From the NCBI RefSeq assembly GCF_019279795.1, contig NC_056726.1, forward strand, positions 1,136,466,182-1,136,530,181: a stretch of DNA of 64,000 nt, given 5' to 3'. The stretch comes from Protopterus annectens (taxonomy: Eukaryota; Chordata; Ceratodontiformes; Protopteridae). The notes beneath the pieces were generated by a model that was given only the letters and a program-made list of their open reading frames with translations, was not told where the DNA came from and did no database searches. The translations under genes and the position numbers were made by a program. Of the stretch, positions 1-13,240 are shown piece by piece. How positions within the stretch are numbered: the first letter of the stretch is position 1; each line of letters opens with the position of its first letter.

Positions 1-897
1 CCATAGGAAATTGTCCATCCATATTTGTCAGAATCTGAGGGAGAGAGGCCAAGGAGAGCCAAGGGGTAGGCCTAAAGCCTAACTGCTTAAACCAAAACTA
101 ACAGGCTTAGAATAACCATAGGTATATAATATGCATTACCTTGTTTGCCAGTTTGAATCTTCACTCCTATCCATAGTGGCATTATTCTTTTGATAAGGTT
201 CATAATTTGCAATGATGATGTACAGTACCAGAATGGCAGTGGGTACAAATCACTGTAAGCAGATACATTCTTAACCTAGCCAAAATACTCCATAAATGGA
301 TACTGACAAGGGGCTACAGAAAGGGCACATGTAAAGATAAAAAGCAGGGTTAGGACTGCCACTCCACTAATGAACCCAGGAAAACCATGAGGCTTTAGTG
401 ACACTCGTGGGTATCTGAAGTGTCCCATACCTGTGATGGCTATCCACTCAGACTGCTGATACCAGCACTGTCTCATGACTTACTTCAGTGTCAGCAGTCT
501 GCCTTACCTTTGCCTTTTCCCTTTACATGTGTCCTTTCAGCAATGGACATAAGGAATCAATGGGGTACTAATCTAATGTCTTTTGCCCTGACCTAATACA
601 TTTACTTTACATGAAGGGAGGGAGAGTGACAGGAGAGCTACACAAAGAGTATATGAGAAAAGTAAAAGACTTACATAGACTTTTTCTTTTTGCATGCGTC
701 CTTTCAGGAATAGAAAGAAGGCATCACTTTGGCATCTTTGAAACCATGCATATCCAGGAAAGCAACACAATGGGACTGAGCTGAAGAGTCTCCAAGTACC
801 CCACTGCCATCCTAAATGATCCTAAGGGTCATGGTGTTTAGGTATGACTACATAACTTTATTTCTGTCATACATTGTACACTATGCATTTTCTGCCA
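1..897. other. No recognised gene; 3' flank of the piggyBac copy
   Basis: I see no coding signal, repeat or RNA gene that I can name. Short open frames exist but none resembles a known family. The stretch lies immediately downstream of the piggyBac transposase reading frame (minus strand) and may include its 3' non-coding part, but I could not identify a terminal inverted repeat. Confidence 0.4.
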
Positions 898-2960
898 TTA
901 GAAATCTGCAAGACCTTTATGGCCATGGTGTTCACAGAAGCATTCAATGCACAGGTTGATCTTGCAGGTGGGGCATCACATGTTTACCTTGCTGGCACAG
1001 TTTCTGCATCTTGTTTTCTCCCATTTCACTGGAAAGTGTAATCCATACTCAAATTGGCTTACAGGCTCTGGGACAGTAATCTCAGTGCATCTTTTTCTCT
1101 TCTTGTAGCTGGCAAGGAGGTGCATACCTGGAATCCAATAAAACTGTAACTGTGTTGCTGGAATAACACATCTAGTGCATGACACTTGTGGTGGCTGTTA
1201 TTTTCACGGAACATAATGAAAGCATTCACTATGAACGTATTCCATAAGAACCAGAACAGGTACAGCCACCATTTGTGGGTCTTTCTTGCAGTTGAATACT
1301 GTGTCCTGAGCTGATCGGCTCAGTCCACTTCATTCATGTAACTGTTGCACCAATGCTTTCATTCCATTATGCTTTCTCTTGTGTGTATTGGAGACTGGCA
1401 AGTTTGGGTTACTATTAGCTGGCAGCAGAAATACTGGGTTGCTATTCTTCCATTCAGTATTTAGCAGTGGGCCACTCTGCAACTGCTTGTATTATCCTCG
1501 AGGTGCTTTAACTATGACCCGTCTGTTGAAAGTTAGAGGCCTTCCTGATGTATTGGTGCAAATGGTTCCACAGCAGTATAGCCCATCTTGCAGCAATTGC
1601 TGTGCAAGAGAGACAGAGCAAATTAAGTTATCTAAGTAAATGTGATGCTCCTTGTCAATCATTCCCCTAGTTAAGTAAACCACAACTCAGTGTGCCAGCC
1701 TAATCTCATATTCTGCTCTACCTTTCCATAGTATACCCAGAATTCACATACGTACCCATTGTGAAAGTCTGCCAACATCCATATTAATGCCATACCTCTC
1801 TGGCTTACCAGGCATAAACTGTCTAAATGTCAACTGGCCATGGAAGCCAATCATGCCTTTGTCCACTCTGACCTCACAATGCACTCTGTACTGCATCCTG
1901 CATGCATGAAGTACTGCATCCACTATTGGCCGCACATGGTGTAGCTTGTCTTGACCCACTGAGCCCTGTGATCAGCTAAGGCATTTATCATTGCAGTAGA
2001 AATACTGCGGAATTTTTTCAAACTGCTCTTGGGTCATGTACTCAGCTACTGGGAAGTGGCCATATATATGATGCATTTCCCAGCACTGTCTGAAATGAAC
2101 AGAAAGTTCAAGGAGCAACTGTTTTCTGATACAATGTATTTATTCTGGACCATGTCCAATAGGCATATATGCATATTCTAACACCGAGAAATATGTATAT
2201 GTCACAAACAGGACAGACAGGACTCAACTCCTTATCAACCTTGCCTGCTGTGGTCTTCCTCTGTGCAGCATAGTGATTAGCTGTATTGTCAATAGGGGAG
2301 TACAACTACTCTGAGAACATCAAATTCATGAAGTCCATCTCTGTGCTATATGGGTCTAGGTTGGTTACAGGGCCCTTTGGACCCACAAAGTCATCGGTGT
2401 GTACTTCTGTGAGGTGTTTTTCCCACATAATCTTACATGGTGAGCTGCACATGCTTGATGTACCTTAGTAGGTAGCCTGGCACACTTTGGAATGGATCTA
2501 TGACCATTGTCAGTATCAACTGTATTGCATGCACTTGTGAGAGCATGACTGACAGACATTCCATGCTGAGACACCATCATATCCCTGCCTGATGAGGAGC
2601 TACTTCGACTCAGATCTAGTGGATTTTCTCATTCCTCGTCCACACACTCTGGACCACACTGAACTGCATGCACAGTAGGAGGTGCATGCTCATATTTCAT
2701 CAATTGAACTGGCCTGCACTGTGGAGGACTTCATAGTTCAGTCAGTGACACCATGACCATTCTTAAACATAGATGCAATTCATCCTCTATGTCAAAATCA
2801 GATTGAGCTGGATGACCACTGGTGTGTGCACCAACATTCCTTAGACGTGCAAGTGGTACCTCAGCCTCAGTATCATCATCAGTTTCATCATCACTTGTCA
2901 GGTCTGCTCTGGCACATCACAGAGGTCTATCTGGAATGGCTAAGACAGAAGCATCATCCT
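898..2960 (-). pseudogene. piggyBac-type transposase, decayed
   Basis: This is a DDD transposase remnant that would cut and paste its own element at TTAA sites. Reading minus strand, an acidic stretch near 2900 (…SDDETDDDTEAEVPLARL) is followed by the first catalytic block VRVDKGMIGFHGQLTFRQF (about 1870-1810), then IYLDNLICSVSLAQQLL with CCGTICTN (about 1650-1560), then NEVDRADQLRTQYS and KWWLYLFWFLWN (about 1340-1220). It closes with a cysteine-rich zinc-binding tail (CRNCASKVNM, then CPTCKINLCIECF) and a stop at 900-898. The four aspartates expected of the family (VDKGM, YLDNL and the DxxD of VDRAD) are all still visible, but several stops and frame changes split the frame, so it is not functional. 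The N-terminal boundary is uncertain. The downstream zinc tail is typical of piggyBac and argues against other DDE families. Confidence 0.85.
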
Positions 2961-3162
2961 TATGAGTGGAAATGGCCTTTTTATGGAGACATGCAAGTGG
3001 AATCTCATTGTCTGCATCATAATCTTTGTATTCACTCTGGTTTGCATTATATCATGGTAGCAGGTCCATATCCATATCTGAGCCACTGCTGCTACTATCA
3101 TCGAGACCATTTATTCACCCAAAAAGCAAATATTGATTGTTTTCTTCTGAACAGATGGCATC

Positions 3163-3298
3163 TATGTTTCTTAGATTAGTACTAGGCTAACTGTCCTTTT
3201 GGGCTATTTTAAGCCTAGCCAGTTACCCCATGCAAGAACCAAACCTTGCACCTTGTGTCTGTAAGGTAAACACGTGAACCATTACACCATCCTCACTC
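3163..3298 (-). mobile_element. tRNA-derived SINE with CR1-like tail
   Basis: On the minus strand a tRNA-like head (A-box region around 3290, B-box region AAGGTTTGGTTC around 3245) is followed by a tail containing TGGCTAGGCTTAAAATAGCC, AGTTAGCCTAGTACTAA and a worn CTATGA-type end. The same design recurs at 41247-41386 and 62252-62433. The tail matches the 3' end of the CR1 copy at 54102-54245. It sits just upstream of the piggyBac frame. Confidence 0.7.
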
Positions 3299-3300
3299 TG

Positions 3301-5020
3301 TTGAGTGATGTGTTGCCTTACACTTGAACATACAGCTAAAAAACACCACAGTATAGAACAATATGATGTTACTTATCTGCACAGAAGCAGCTGGGAAGCA
3401 ATGCAGCCGAACATGATATAGTGAATGTGTGATACAAGAAACTGTTGAATGGTGCGATGTACACAAAAATATGAACCACATAACCACAATGGATACCTTC
3501 ACATGTATCTTGCAAGAAATCGGGGTAAAAAAGCTTCTGCATTACTCCACATTAACAGAAACCAAAGCATGGCATGTACATTTATCAATGTGATAGTGAC
3601 TTTTAGTAATGTGAATAACAGTATCAATTGCTGAGGGTTTTACCTGACAGGTGATAATGATGCAGTGTTATATACTGTAAATTAATAATGTGATAATGAC
3701 TTACATTTCATTACTGAGAGGTTCTGCATGTTCAGACAAAGGTGATAATTGCTGCACATAACCTGTTGAGCAGACATTCAGTACATTTCAGATGCAGGTG
3801 CAATATAAGGCTGAGTCATTATCATCTGAGTAAATCAGCAAAAGTAGTAATGCCATTTATATATTTTCTATTCTCTCCTATAAGCACAACAAAAATAAAG
3901 GAACCGTGTCTTACTGTACAGGACTGCACAAGAAATGAACAGAAAGTTCAAGAAACAACTGTTTTATGATACTATGTATGTGAATATGCAGGAGTAAATA
4001 GAGATATTCCCAGCATATCTACATACAGTTTGTCTAATTTCTGGTCAACCAACACCTAATAAAGGTATGAAAAGAGAACATATATAACATTGCCAAAATT
4101 AGAGGACCACAGATGATGAATTAAAAATACATCTATAACATATTTCTTTCCTCAGACTGTCAAAACCCACTTTTGTAAGCATCAGGCAGCCCACTGGTAC
4201 AGAGCAGCATCTCTCTATAGCACTGGCTGCCCAGAATCAACAAATATCTCAAGTACAACAAGACAGGAGCAAGAAATTCCAGCAGTGTAACTGATCAAAG
4301 CTAGAACATCCAAGGATTGTGACAACACGGGGATGTGAGCAGATATTTAGCACTGTATGGCATGATGTCATCCCTGCACAGCTACATCTAGAGAACAGGT
4401 AGCATAAGAAAATCTTTGCTAATCCTCTACATGACAGAGTAAGCCAATGTCCCAGCTTCTATCTCCTTACTCCACTGCCAACACTACCACTGACCTCCAA
4501 GCCAAGAAATAACTCTCTGGCTATGCCCTAGTCAGCCAGAGTATGTGAAAGGCAAACAGAAGCAGGAAGAGGCATCCGCAGAAAATGACATTCTAGTGAC
4601 TACCAGAAGGCAGCTGTACAGAAAAGGCATTTGCAACAGTTCATTGAGCAGAGCAGAATTTAGTAAAAGCATTTACTCCTAAACTGTAGATGTGATATAA
4701 CGAGAAGGCATAAATGTCATTCTGAGTTGAGGAAATATTTTTTGCTGTAACATATTTGTAAAAGACAAAACAACATAATGGAAAAGAAATGAGGCACAAG
4801 GCTGGTTAGATACTGACTTTTTACTTCAACTCCCAGTGTAAAGCTGGCATATTCCGATGAAGCTGACACCCCTGTTTAAAACTATATACTACATTAAATT
4901 GCAGCTGATGGAAAAGAAACTGCATTACATGATATGTGTAGGAGGAGTCATGTTGAAACTTGCAGACCAAATTACTGACAACTGCTGAAATTACAGGGAT
5001 TTTAGTAAAAGATTTACATT
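3301..5020. other. No recognised gene between piggyBac/SINE and L2 tail
   Basis: Apart from the short piggyBac-like fragment at 3925-3975 I recognise nothing here. Composition is ordinary and AT-rich and no frame resembles a known protein. Confidence 0.4.
3925..3975 (-). repeat. Second copy of a piggyBac coding fragment
   Basis: About 50 bases around AATGAACAGAAAGTTCAAG repeat, with few differences, the segment at 2094-2145 inside the piggyBac frame. This is either a scrap of another piggyBac copy or a local duplication. Confidence 0.55.
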
Positions 5021-5023
5021 GTA

Positions 5024-5130
5024 CTTTTTTATTTTTATTCAACATTTGTTAACCGGGAAAGTCTGACTTGCAACGAGTCAATTTCCAGCGGAGGCCCAGG
5101 GAGAAATGCTCCAAACACATGTCTTTGTAA
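5024..5130 (-). mobile_element. L2/SINE 3' tail, truncated
   Basis: On the minus strand the block GGGCCTCCGCTGGAAATTG leads through AGACTTTCCCGGTTAACAAA to an A/T-rich end. This is the same tail as the L2-type LINE at 44637-46620 and the SINE at 56800-57052. The head is missing, so it could be a 5'-truncated LINE or SINE. Confidence 0.65.
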
Positions 5131-5480
5131 TAAAGTATTTGCTAAAAACTTAAAACAAAAAAACTAAATCACTAGGTATAGTGATGGATATTTATGATGT
5201 GACTTCAAAATGTAGAACACCAATGGAATTATTTTTTTATCTTAATCCTATGTAGTGTGTGCTAATTAAACAAATAAGGGTCAGAAATATGGCATGCTAA
5301 TGATATGGCCCTGTTTTGTTAAAAAAAAAAACTTTATATCCACTAGTTGGATAATTGAAAGGCTCATTTGAAAACAATGATCGTAAAAAACCTATATGAA
5401 TGAATGCCAGCATTTCCTAAAGGATGCAGCCAACTCCAGAAAAATATGGCTGTATATCAAAAAGGTAAAAGAAAAAAAAA

Positions 5481-8353
5481 ACATTACTAGAGCTTAGGAC
5501 TGGAAGCAGTAAGAAAGTCCTACTATAACATTACTGCAGCTTAGGACTGGAAGCAGTAAGAAAGTCCTACTATAACATTACTGTAGCTCAGGACTGGAAG
5601 CAGTAAGAAAGTCCTACTATAACATTACTACAGCTTAGGACTGGAAGCAGTAAGAAAGTCCTACTATAACATTACTGTAGCTTAGGACTGGACGCAGTAA
5701 GAAAGTCCTACTATAACATTATTACAGCTCAGGACTGGAAGCAGTAAGAAAGTCCTACTATAACATTACTGTAGCTTAGGACTGGAAGCAGTAAGAAAGT
5801 CCTACTATAACATTACTACAGCTCAGGACTGGAAGCAGTAAGAAAGTCCTACTATAACATTACTACAGCTTAGGACTGGACGCAGTAAGAAAGTCCTACT
5901 ATAACATTACTGTAGCTTAGGAATGGAAGCAGTAAGAAACTCCTACTATAACATTACTACAGCTCAGGACTGGAAGCAGTAAGATAGTCCTACTATAACA
6001 TTACTACATCTCAGGACTGGAAGCAGTAAGAAAGTCCTGCTATAACATTACTACAGCTCAGGACTCAAAGCAGTAAGAAAGTCCTACTATAACATTACTA
6101 CAGCTCAGGACTGGAAGCAGTAAGAAAGTCCTACTATAACATTACTGTAGCTTAGGACTGGAAGCAGTAAGAAAGTCCTACTATAACATTACTACAGCAC
6201 AGGACTGGAAGCAGTAAGAAAGTCCTACTATAACATTACTACAGCTTAGGACTGGAAGCAGTAAGAAAGTCCTACTATAACATTACTACAGCTCAGGACT
6301 GGAAGCAGTAAGAAAGTCCTACTATAACATTACTTACAGCTCAGGACTGGAAGCAGTAAGAAAGTCCTACTATAACATTACTACAGCGTAGGACTGGAAG
6401 CAGTAAGAAAGTCCTTCTATAACATTACTACAGCTCAGGACTGGAAGCAGTAAGAAAGTCTTACTATAACATTACTGTAGCTTAGGACTGGAAGCAGTAA
6501 GAAAGTCCCACTATAACATTACTACAGCTCAGGACTGGAAGCAGTAAGAAAGTCCTACTATAACATTACTACAGCTTAGGACTGGAAAGTCCTACTATAA
6601 CATTACTGTAGCTTAGGAATGGAAGCAGTAAGAAAGTCCTACTATAACATTACTACAGTTCAGGACTGGAAGCAGTAAGATAGTCCTACTATAACATTAC
6701 CTATAACATTACTACAGCTCAGGACTGGAAGCAGTAAGAAAGTCCTACTTTAGCATTACTGTAGCTTAGGACTGGAAGCAGTAAGAAAGTCCTACTATAA
6801 CATTACTACAGCACAGGACTGGAAGCAGTAAGAAAGTCCTACTATAACATTACTACAGCTTAGGACTGGAAGCAGTAAGAAAGTCCTACTATAACATTAC
6901 TACAGCTTAGGACTGGAAGCAGTAAGAACGTCCTACTATAACATTACTACAGCTCAGGACTGGAAGCAGTAAGAAAGTCCTACTATAACATTACTTACAG
7001 CTCAGGACTGGAAGCAGTAAGAAAGTCCTACTATAACATTACTACAGCTTAGGACTGGAAGCAGTAAGAAAGTCCTTCTATAACATTACTACAGCTCAGG
7101 ACTGGAAGCAGTAAGAAAGTCCTACTATAACATTACTGTAGCTTAGGACTGGAAGCAGTAAGAAAGTCCTACTATAACATTACTACAGCTCAGGACTGGA
7201 AGCAGTAAGAAAGTCCTACTATAACATTACTACAGCTCAGGACTGGAAGCAGTAAGAAAGTACTGCTATAACATTACTACAGCTCAGGACTGGAAGCAGT
7301 AAGAAAGTCCTACTATAACATTACTACAGCTCAGGACTGGAAGTAGTAAGAAAGTCCTACTATAACATTATTACAGCTCAGGACTGGAAGCAGTAAGAAA
7401 GTCCTACTATAACATTACTACAGCTCAGGACTGGAAGCAGTAAGAAAGTCCTACTATAACATTACTACAGCTCAGGACTGGAAGCAGTAAGAAAGTACTA
7501 CTATAACATTACTACAGCTCAGGACTGGAAGCAGTAAGAAAGTCCTACTATAACATTACTACAGCTCAGGACTGGAAGTAGTAAGAAACTCCTACTATAA
7601 CATTACTACAGCTCAGGACTGGAAGCAGTAAGAAAGTCCTACTATAACATTACTACAGCTCAGGACTGGAAGTAGTAAGAAAGTCCTACTATAACATTAC
7701 TACAGTTCAGGACTGGAAGCAGTAAGATAGTCCTACTATAACATTACTACATCTCAGGACTGGAAGTAGTAAGAAAGTCCTGCTATAACATTACTGCAGC
7801 TCAGGACTCAAAGCAGTAAGAAAGTCCTACTATAACATTACTACAGCTCAGGACTGGAAGCAGTAAGAAAGTCCTACTTTAACATTACTGTAGCTTAGGA
7901 CTGGAAGCAGTGAGAAAGTCCTACTATAACATTACTACAGCACAGGACTGGAAGCAGTAAGAAAGTCCTACTATAACATTACTACAGCTTAGGACTGGAA
8001 GCAGTAAGAAAGTCCTACTATAACATTACTACAGCTTAGGACTGGAAGCAATAAGAACGTCCTACTATAACATTACTACAGCTCAAGACTGGAAGCAGTA
8101 AGAAAGTCCTACTATAACATTACTGTAGCTTAGGACTGGAAGCAGTAAGAAAGTCCTACTATAACATTACTACAGCTCAGGACTGGAAGCAGTAAGAAAG
8201 TACTACTATAACATTACTACAGCTCAGGACTGGAAGCAGTAAGAAAGTCCTACTATAACATTACTACAGCTCAGGACTGGAAGTAGTAAGAAAGTCCTAC
8301 TATAACATTACTACAGCTCAGGACTGGAAGCAGTATTAAAGTACTACTATAAC
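5481..8353. repeat. 47-bp minisatellite, about 61 copies
   Basis: A 47-bp unit is repeated head to tail over 2.87 kb. Each unit has the 6-bp inverted pair AGGACT…AGTCCT around GGAAGCAGTAAGAA. Units fall into at least two classes, GCTTAGGACT and GCTCAGGACT. Rare marker variants (AGATAGTCC, ACATCTCAGG, GGACTCAAAG, AGCACAGG) recur at a constant offset of 1743 bp, showing block duplications. No open frame crosses it and there are no unique spacers. Confidence 0.97.
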
Positions 8354-9334
8354 CGAGTTGGGTAGAAATGGGATCAATGGGGGGTATTACCTTCTTTATT
8401 ACAGTGCAAGATCAAAGATGGTTTCAAGGAAGTTGACAGAAGGCATGATCATGAGTATGCAAAAGATAAAGCATCTAGTCCTATGGGATCAAACAATGGG
8501 GAAGGGACACTGTCCACAATGTATAGGCTTTTATGGGAATTAGATGTCTCAGTAGAAGAAAAGGGAGCTTTTATTATACATCACATTTATGGTTCAAGGT
8601 ACAGACTAGTTTACTTTATAAAGAAACCAATGGCCAAGTAATGGGGAAAAAAGGATGGATTAATTTCCCTCAAGAGTGCTGATCGACTGAGTGCCCTTTA
8701 GTACAATAAAGTGCTAGAAGTCACATGTTTAACTGCATAATTCGGGTAGACTGGATGCACTGTGAGTAAAAACACATGGTGAGTGTGAGCAAACACAGTG
8801 CTATAATTTAATGGTTTGAGAGATGCAGGATATGCACAATGGATGTTATTAATAAAAATGATAAATTTAACCAAATGAAAGAATTTCTAGCTCCTGAGAG
8901 GTAATTCTAGGTGGTCTGAAAAAATATGTTCTGGATTATTTGAAATATCCACCACTATACTTCATGAATTAGAATTTTTAAGTTTGACTAAAAACAAAAC
9001 ATGTTTATAATGTGAGAGAAATAAATGCATGTTAAGCACTTTTGTTCTTTGCTGTTTTGAAGTAACTGCTGGCCGAAGAATAACTCTGACTACATCTGAA
9101 GTCTTAATTCGACCACCCCTTACAGGATAATGTAGCTTAACTGTCACTTAGCCAGAGAAGATATTTAGTGGCTGCAGATGATACACAAGTAGATGAAAGC
9201 TTGCCCTTACATGAAAGCCGGCTTTATTCTTTCTCCACTCTCCTACCTTCCCTCTGCAAAATGCAATGCTGCTTCCAGATTTGAAGAGTTTATCAAGAAA
9301 ATATATCAAAATGAATAACTATAAGAGTCCTGGT
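8354..9334. other. No recognised gene downstream of minisatellite
   Basis: AT-rich sequence with no named repeat, coding frame or RNA that I can support. Confidence 0.4.
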
Positions 9335-9335
9335 T

Positions 9336-9570
9336 CAGCAGTGGTGGTGCTGCGGTAGCATTATTGCTTCACAGTCAGACGCTCAGTCAGTTCGATTTTC
9401 AGCTAGAGCATCTTCTGCATGGATGACATGCATGAATGGGCGTTCCTTCTTTGAAGGTTGCGTGTCAGGGCTGGTAACTCGACATGTAAAAATCAACTAC
9501 CAATCATTAGCAGACCAGAGGTCTGCTGTGGCGACCTCTAACCAGGAAAAGCCAAAAGACACAACAACAG
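9336..9570 (+). mobile_element. V-SINE-like SINE with CCGGGAAAAGCC-type tail
   Basis: A tRNA-like head (GTGGTGCTGCGGTAGCATTA, then CAGTTCGATTTTC) is followed by a decayed central domain and by the tail CTGTGGCGACCTCTAACCAG, AAAAGCC and AAAGACACAACAACA. A longer copy of the same family lies on the minus strand at 58838-59113 and a tail-only copy at 56342-56425. The family resembles the widespread vertebrate V-SINE group in its head and middle. Confidence 0.75.
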
Positions 9571-11245
9571 GTTGCAAAAATCCAAACAGTGATCCATAAA
9601 AAGGTACAAAGAAGAGCTGCTCATGTTTAGTGCCCCTAGGCGATCAGCATTTCAAATCAATACAGCCCTTCTTTCAATCTTAAATCAAACGGCTTAGTAC
9701 ACAGAGTTCTAACAAGAGTTTATGTAGCTTTTGACAGGCAGTAAGGTGAGTAAACACAGCTTACTCTGCACAACTGTACATTACTAAATGAAGAGTAATA
9801 CATTTCACGTATATACCATACAAGAGGAAACTCTAAGTTTAAGCATTCTACCGGAATTGGCATTGCTCATTACATAAGTACACTTATTTGTAAATGCCGG
9901 TATGTAATTAGAACATTCTTCCAACCACCGGGACCAGTAGAGTAGGAAATAACACAATGAACAGCCAGTATCCACACCACTTTATTGTTCTCACTGATGT
10001 CTTGGCACAGAACCTTCAAGGAGTACTCATATGTAATCAGAACATGTTATTGCTAGGGCAAGTAAGAGCTGAGAGCTGGATTTAAAGCACTAAAATACTG
10101 AACTGTTATGTATAGAAAAATAATAAAAAAAACACTTCCACACACACACACATAGTTAGTCACTGCAAAGTTTCTAAGTAATGCACTTCCTGCAAAAAAC
10201 ACCAGTTATTTTAGGACAGAATTACTGACAGTTTACATGATCTGGACATAATGAAAATTAGAAACTCCACTGCTGAAACAATATGCATAAGGCAAAGTCA
10301 ATTTAAAATGTTATACGGAACACAAATGCAAAGTTTTTCATTACACAGAGAGCAAAAACATTAATGGAACAGATGATCATGAAGAAACGTGATTCAGTGG
10401 GTGGTATTGTCCATTGCATCATCAATGACAATCCAATTCCTTAACAAAAAAAAAAAAAAAAAATGTACTTTTTCATACTGTGCCAAACTTGCTTACCTGA
10501 ATTGTCCCTGGCACTACACAACGGGTTATTCAGTGCTTGAATGATGAATCCTCTTGGCTGCATGAAGATTTCCTGAACATACAATGGTTATGCTTGAATG
10601 AAGGATCCTGTAGCAGTCTCTGTGAAATCACAGTATAATGTCCTCTGTAAAGAAAAAATGAATAATGCTGTTTCAGGACCCCCTATTTGTTTACCGCTGA
10701 ACAAAGAATGGTTAAGTGTGCAGGTGGAGATGTTATGCTATGGTCGCAAGAATTTGATTGGCTGCCATTGCTTGCATCACCACCTGGGTCGGTGAAAGAA
10801 TGTGAGCTAAGCAATGGAGTTTTCTACCACCCGTAAACATATTGGTTTTAGAAGGCTCTTTTCACACTTCCTTCGATTTTATTTTATTTTGATTTAATAC
10901 AGGTGAAGGAGGAATGCTAGTGTTTATGTTAACTATCACTAGGAAAGCAGAGAAAATCAGCTAGCTGTGATTGATTACAACCATAGAAAGGGTGCACAGC
11001 AAGCCAATTTGCTCAAAAAAAAATCCTACGTAAACAATAGCTAACTCTCCTGTGAATATAAAGTTGAGAAAGTAATTAAAAAAGTTCAGGTTCCTTTTCT
11101 ATTTAATTTTCAGCAATGGAGTTGCATTCTGTTTGTGAACTTAGTTGCACTCCTAGATGACCTCAGATGTAATGTACCAGGATAGCTACTGTGTCAGGGA
11201 GCACTCAGATGTAACCTTAGACATGCCCTGTGGTGGCACTCAGGG
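9571..11245. other. No recognised gene; one poly(A) tract
   Basis: I see a tract of about 20 A near 10443-10462, which may be the tail of an old retroposed piece, and a short CA run near 10140. No gene or named repeat can be supported. An open frame at 10598-10795 has no recognisable features. Confidence 0.4.
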
Positions 11246-11755
11246 TTAATGAGTTAATAAACATGATCTACCTTTAACGAAGCCAAATTGTTTTGGGTCT
11301 AGAATTTGAAGGTCACCTACATCCTTGCTGATAATGTGCATGATGATTCTTTTCATGGCCTTGCAGATGAGACTGGTTAGACTTATGTGTCTATGACTCC
11401 CAGGGCAGGTTGATGGCCCACCTTTGTGCAAAGGGGTTACTGCTGCAGTTTGCGACTCTGCTGGAGCAAAGCCAGTTCTCAGGCTATAGTTAAAGCAGAC
11501 ACTAATTTGGTCCATTAGGTCCTGTTTTAGATTGCTTAGTAAGTAACCTGGGATATTATCTGATACCATTGAGGCTATCACTTTAGCTTTGGAGGGAGCA
11601 GATTTGACCTGATCTCTAGAGGTACTAGGCAGAGGACTGTTGTCAGTTATGATTGGTATGGCTTGTGGAGATGGGGGAGGAGGTGAAGTTTGGGCCAAAT
11701 CTGTCAGCCAGCAGGTTGGCAATATCCTCATGTACAGCTTCATGTTTAGACACTT
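11246..11755 (-). mobile_element. CR1 LINE fragment: linker and start of reverse transcriptase
   Basis: An open frame of about 165 codons covers the part of CR1 ORF2 between endonuclease and reverse transcriptase: EDIANLLADRF at its start, then AVTPLHKGGPST, HRHISLTSLICKAMKRII and DPKQFGFVKGRSCL. Compared with the + strand copy at 30735-33535 it holds only the N-terminal third of the RT domain and ends abruptly. It is truncated on both sides, so it is a piece of an old insertion rather than a full element. Confidence 0.88.
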
Positions 11756-12689
11756 AGCATTATATCCAACAGCCTAGAGGACACATGTGCAGGCCATCTC
11801 TGGTAAAGCAGTGTGGCCTTTAGACCATCTCATCCAAGGCTGAGAGATACTGGATTCCCCTGGATTGACACCAGAATGTAAGCCAGTTGTTGAAGTTGAT
11901 CATTTTTTGTTTATATTGTGGCATCATCCTGGGTGATGGTACATTCTACAAATACATTCACTGTGCATGGTACATTCTACATATACATTCACTGTGCAGC
12001 CCATACTGTATCATGTCAATATGTGAGTAGTGTTCATGCTACAACTGTCTTCATTGATATGCTCTCATCTGTTGTATATTTCCATGTTTTACCTGTCCTC
12101 TTTCCCTGTGTTCATTTCTATTCAATGCACACCTTTTCCCTGACTGTTTATTATAATGCAGTCTATGTACCCTTACTGATTATATACACAACTTTTGTTC
12201 AGTACTCTGCACCGTGTACACTTTCATGTAATGTGTTGGAAGCAGATACTTTGCTTTATTAATAATCCTGGTAACTATTGTAGCATTTCACACAAGCACA
12301 CAGGCATAGTTTGCCCATAGGTAAACAGATTTACATGTCTGCTGCTGTCTGTGCTGCTTTACATGGTTTCCTGGGTGGAAATACTGCTGCTAGCCACAAA
12401 ACTTATGTACATTTAAACATAGCGCACAGAATATATATGCAATTAGCACTGGTGCGCATTATGCAAACACGTAAACTCCTTGTAGCCTTTATGCTAAGCC
12501 TACACAGAGTTTACTGAATTCCCAGGATAGAGTATAATTGATGCAGTACTATGTGTAGGCTGTGTTGTGTTGTGTTGTGGGTGGTCCAATGTCACAGTTC
12601 ATCAGACAGTCCCTCTTACCTTTGAATGATTTCACAGTGTAAGTGGTGCAACAAGTAGCACACTGGTGCAAATGTTCCCACACCAATTA
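11756..12689. other. No recognised gene
   Basis: Includes a local duplication of about 35 bp around CATTCACTGTGC (11945-12000) and AT-rich unique sequence. The open frames at 11918-12262 and 12311-12517 have no family resemblance that I can see. Confidence 0.35.
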
Positions 12690-12845
12690 AATCATTTGCA
12701 GACACTATAGTGCAGCATAAGGAGGGGGTCCTGCACTCTTGAGTGGGCCATCTTTCTGATGAGATGTTAAACTGAGGTCCCATCTTCTTGAGTTGGTGGT
12801 AGCTCAGGTGGATGTAAAAAATGCCACAGCACATATTGAAAAGGG
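12690..12845 (+). mobile_element. Ancient SINE fragment (GATGAGATGTTAAACTGAGGTC block)
   Basis: The block TGATGAGATGTTAAACTGAG followed by GTCCCATC and a later GTAAAAAATGCCACAGCAC matches, from memory, a block found in an old, widely distributed vertebrate SINE group. Head and tail are not clear, and I call the family only by that block. Confidence 0.5.
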
Positions 12846-12859
12846 TACAAATATTTTTA

Positions 12860-13169
12860 CATATTTATATATTTATAAAACGTACATATTTACAAGCACA
12901 TACAGACACATTTCCATTTCTTATCATTTATCATATTTCTTATATTAGATTCTATGTTATTGTTCCATAATTGACCCCTACTTGTTCTTCCACAATCATA
13001 ATCTAATTTTTTGCAATATAGTTGCCAAAATCCATTTCCCATTAAGCAAAATTCCATAATTTCATTCAATCTGTCATTCCAAGTAACCTATATGACACAA
13101 AATAAATTCTTATCCATGCTTCTCAAATATTGTTTCTTCTTATTCTTATAATATTCATACATTATCATA

Positions 13170-13240
<71 letters not shown>

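Noticed and set aside
2826-3179. 117-codon + strand frame rich in H and Y
   Set aside because: It is partly the antisense of the acidic N-terminal region of the piggyBac frame.
5481-8353. CRISPR-like array
   Set aside because: Units are contiguous 47-bp repeats with no unique spacers, in a eukaryotic setting; it is a minisatellite.
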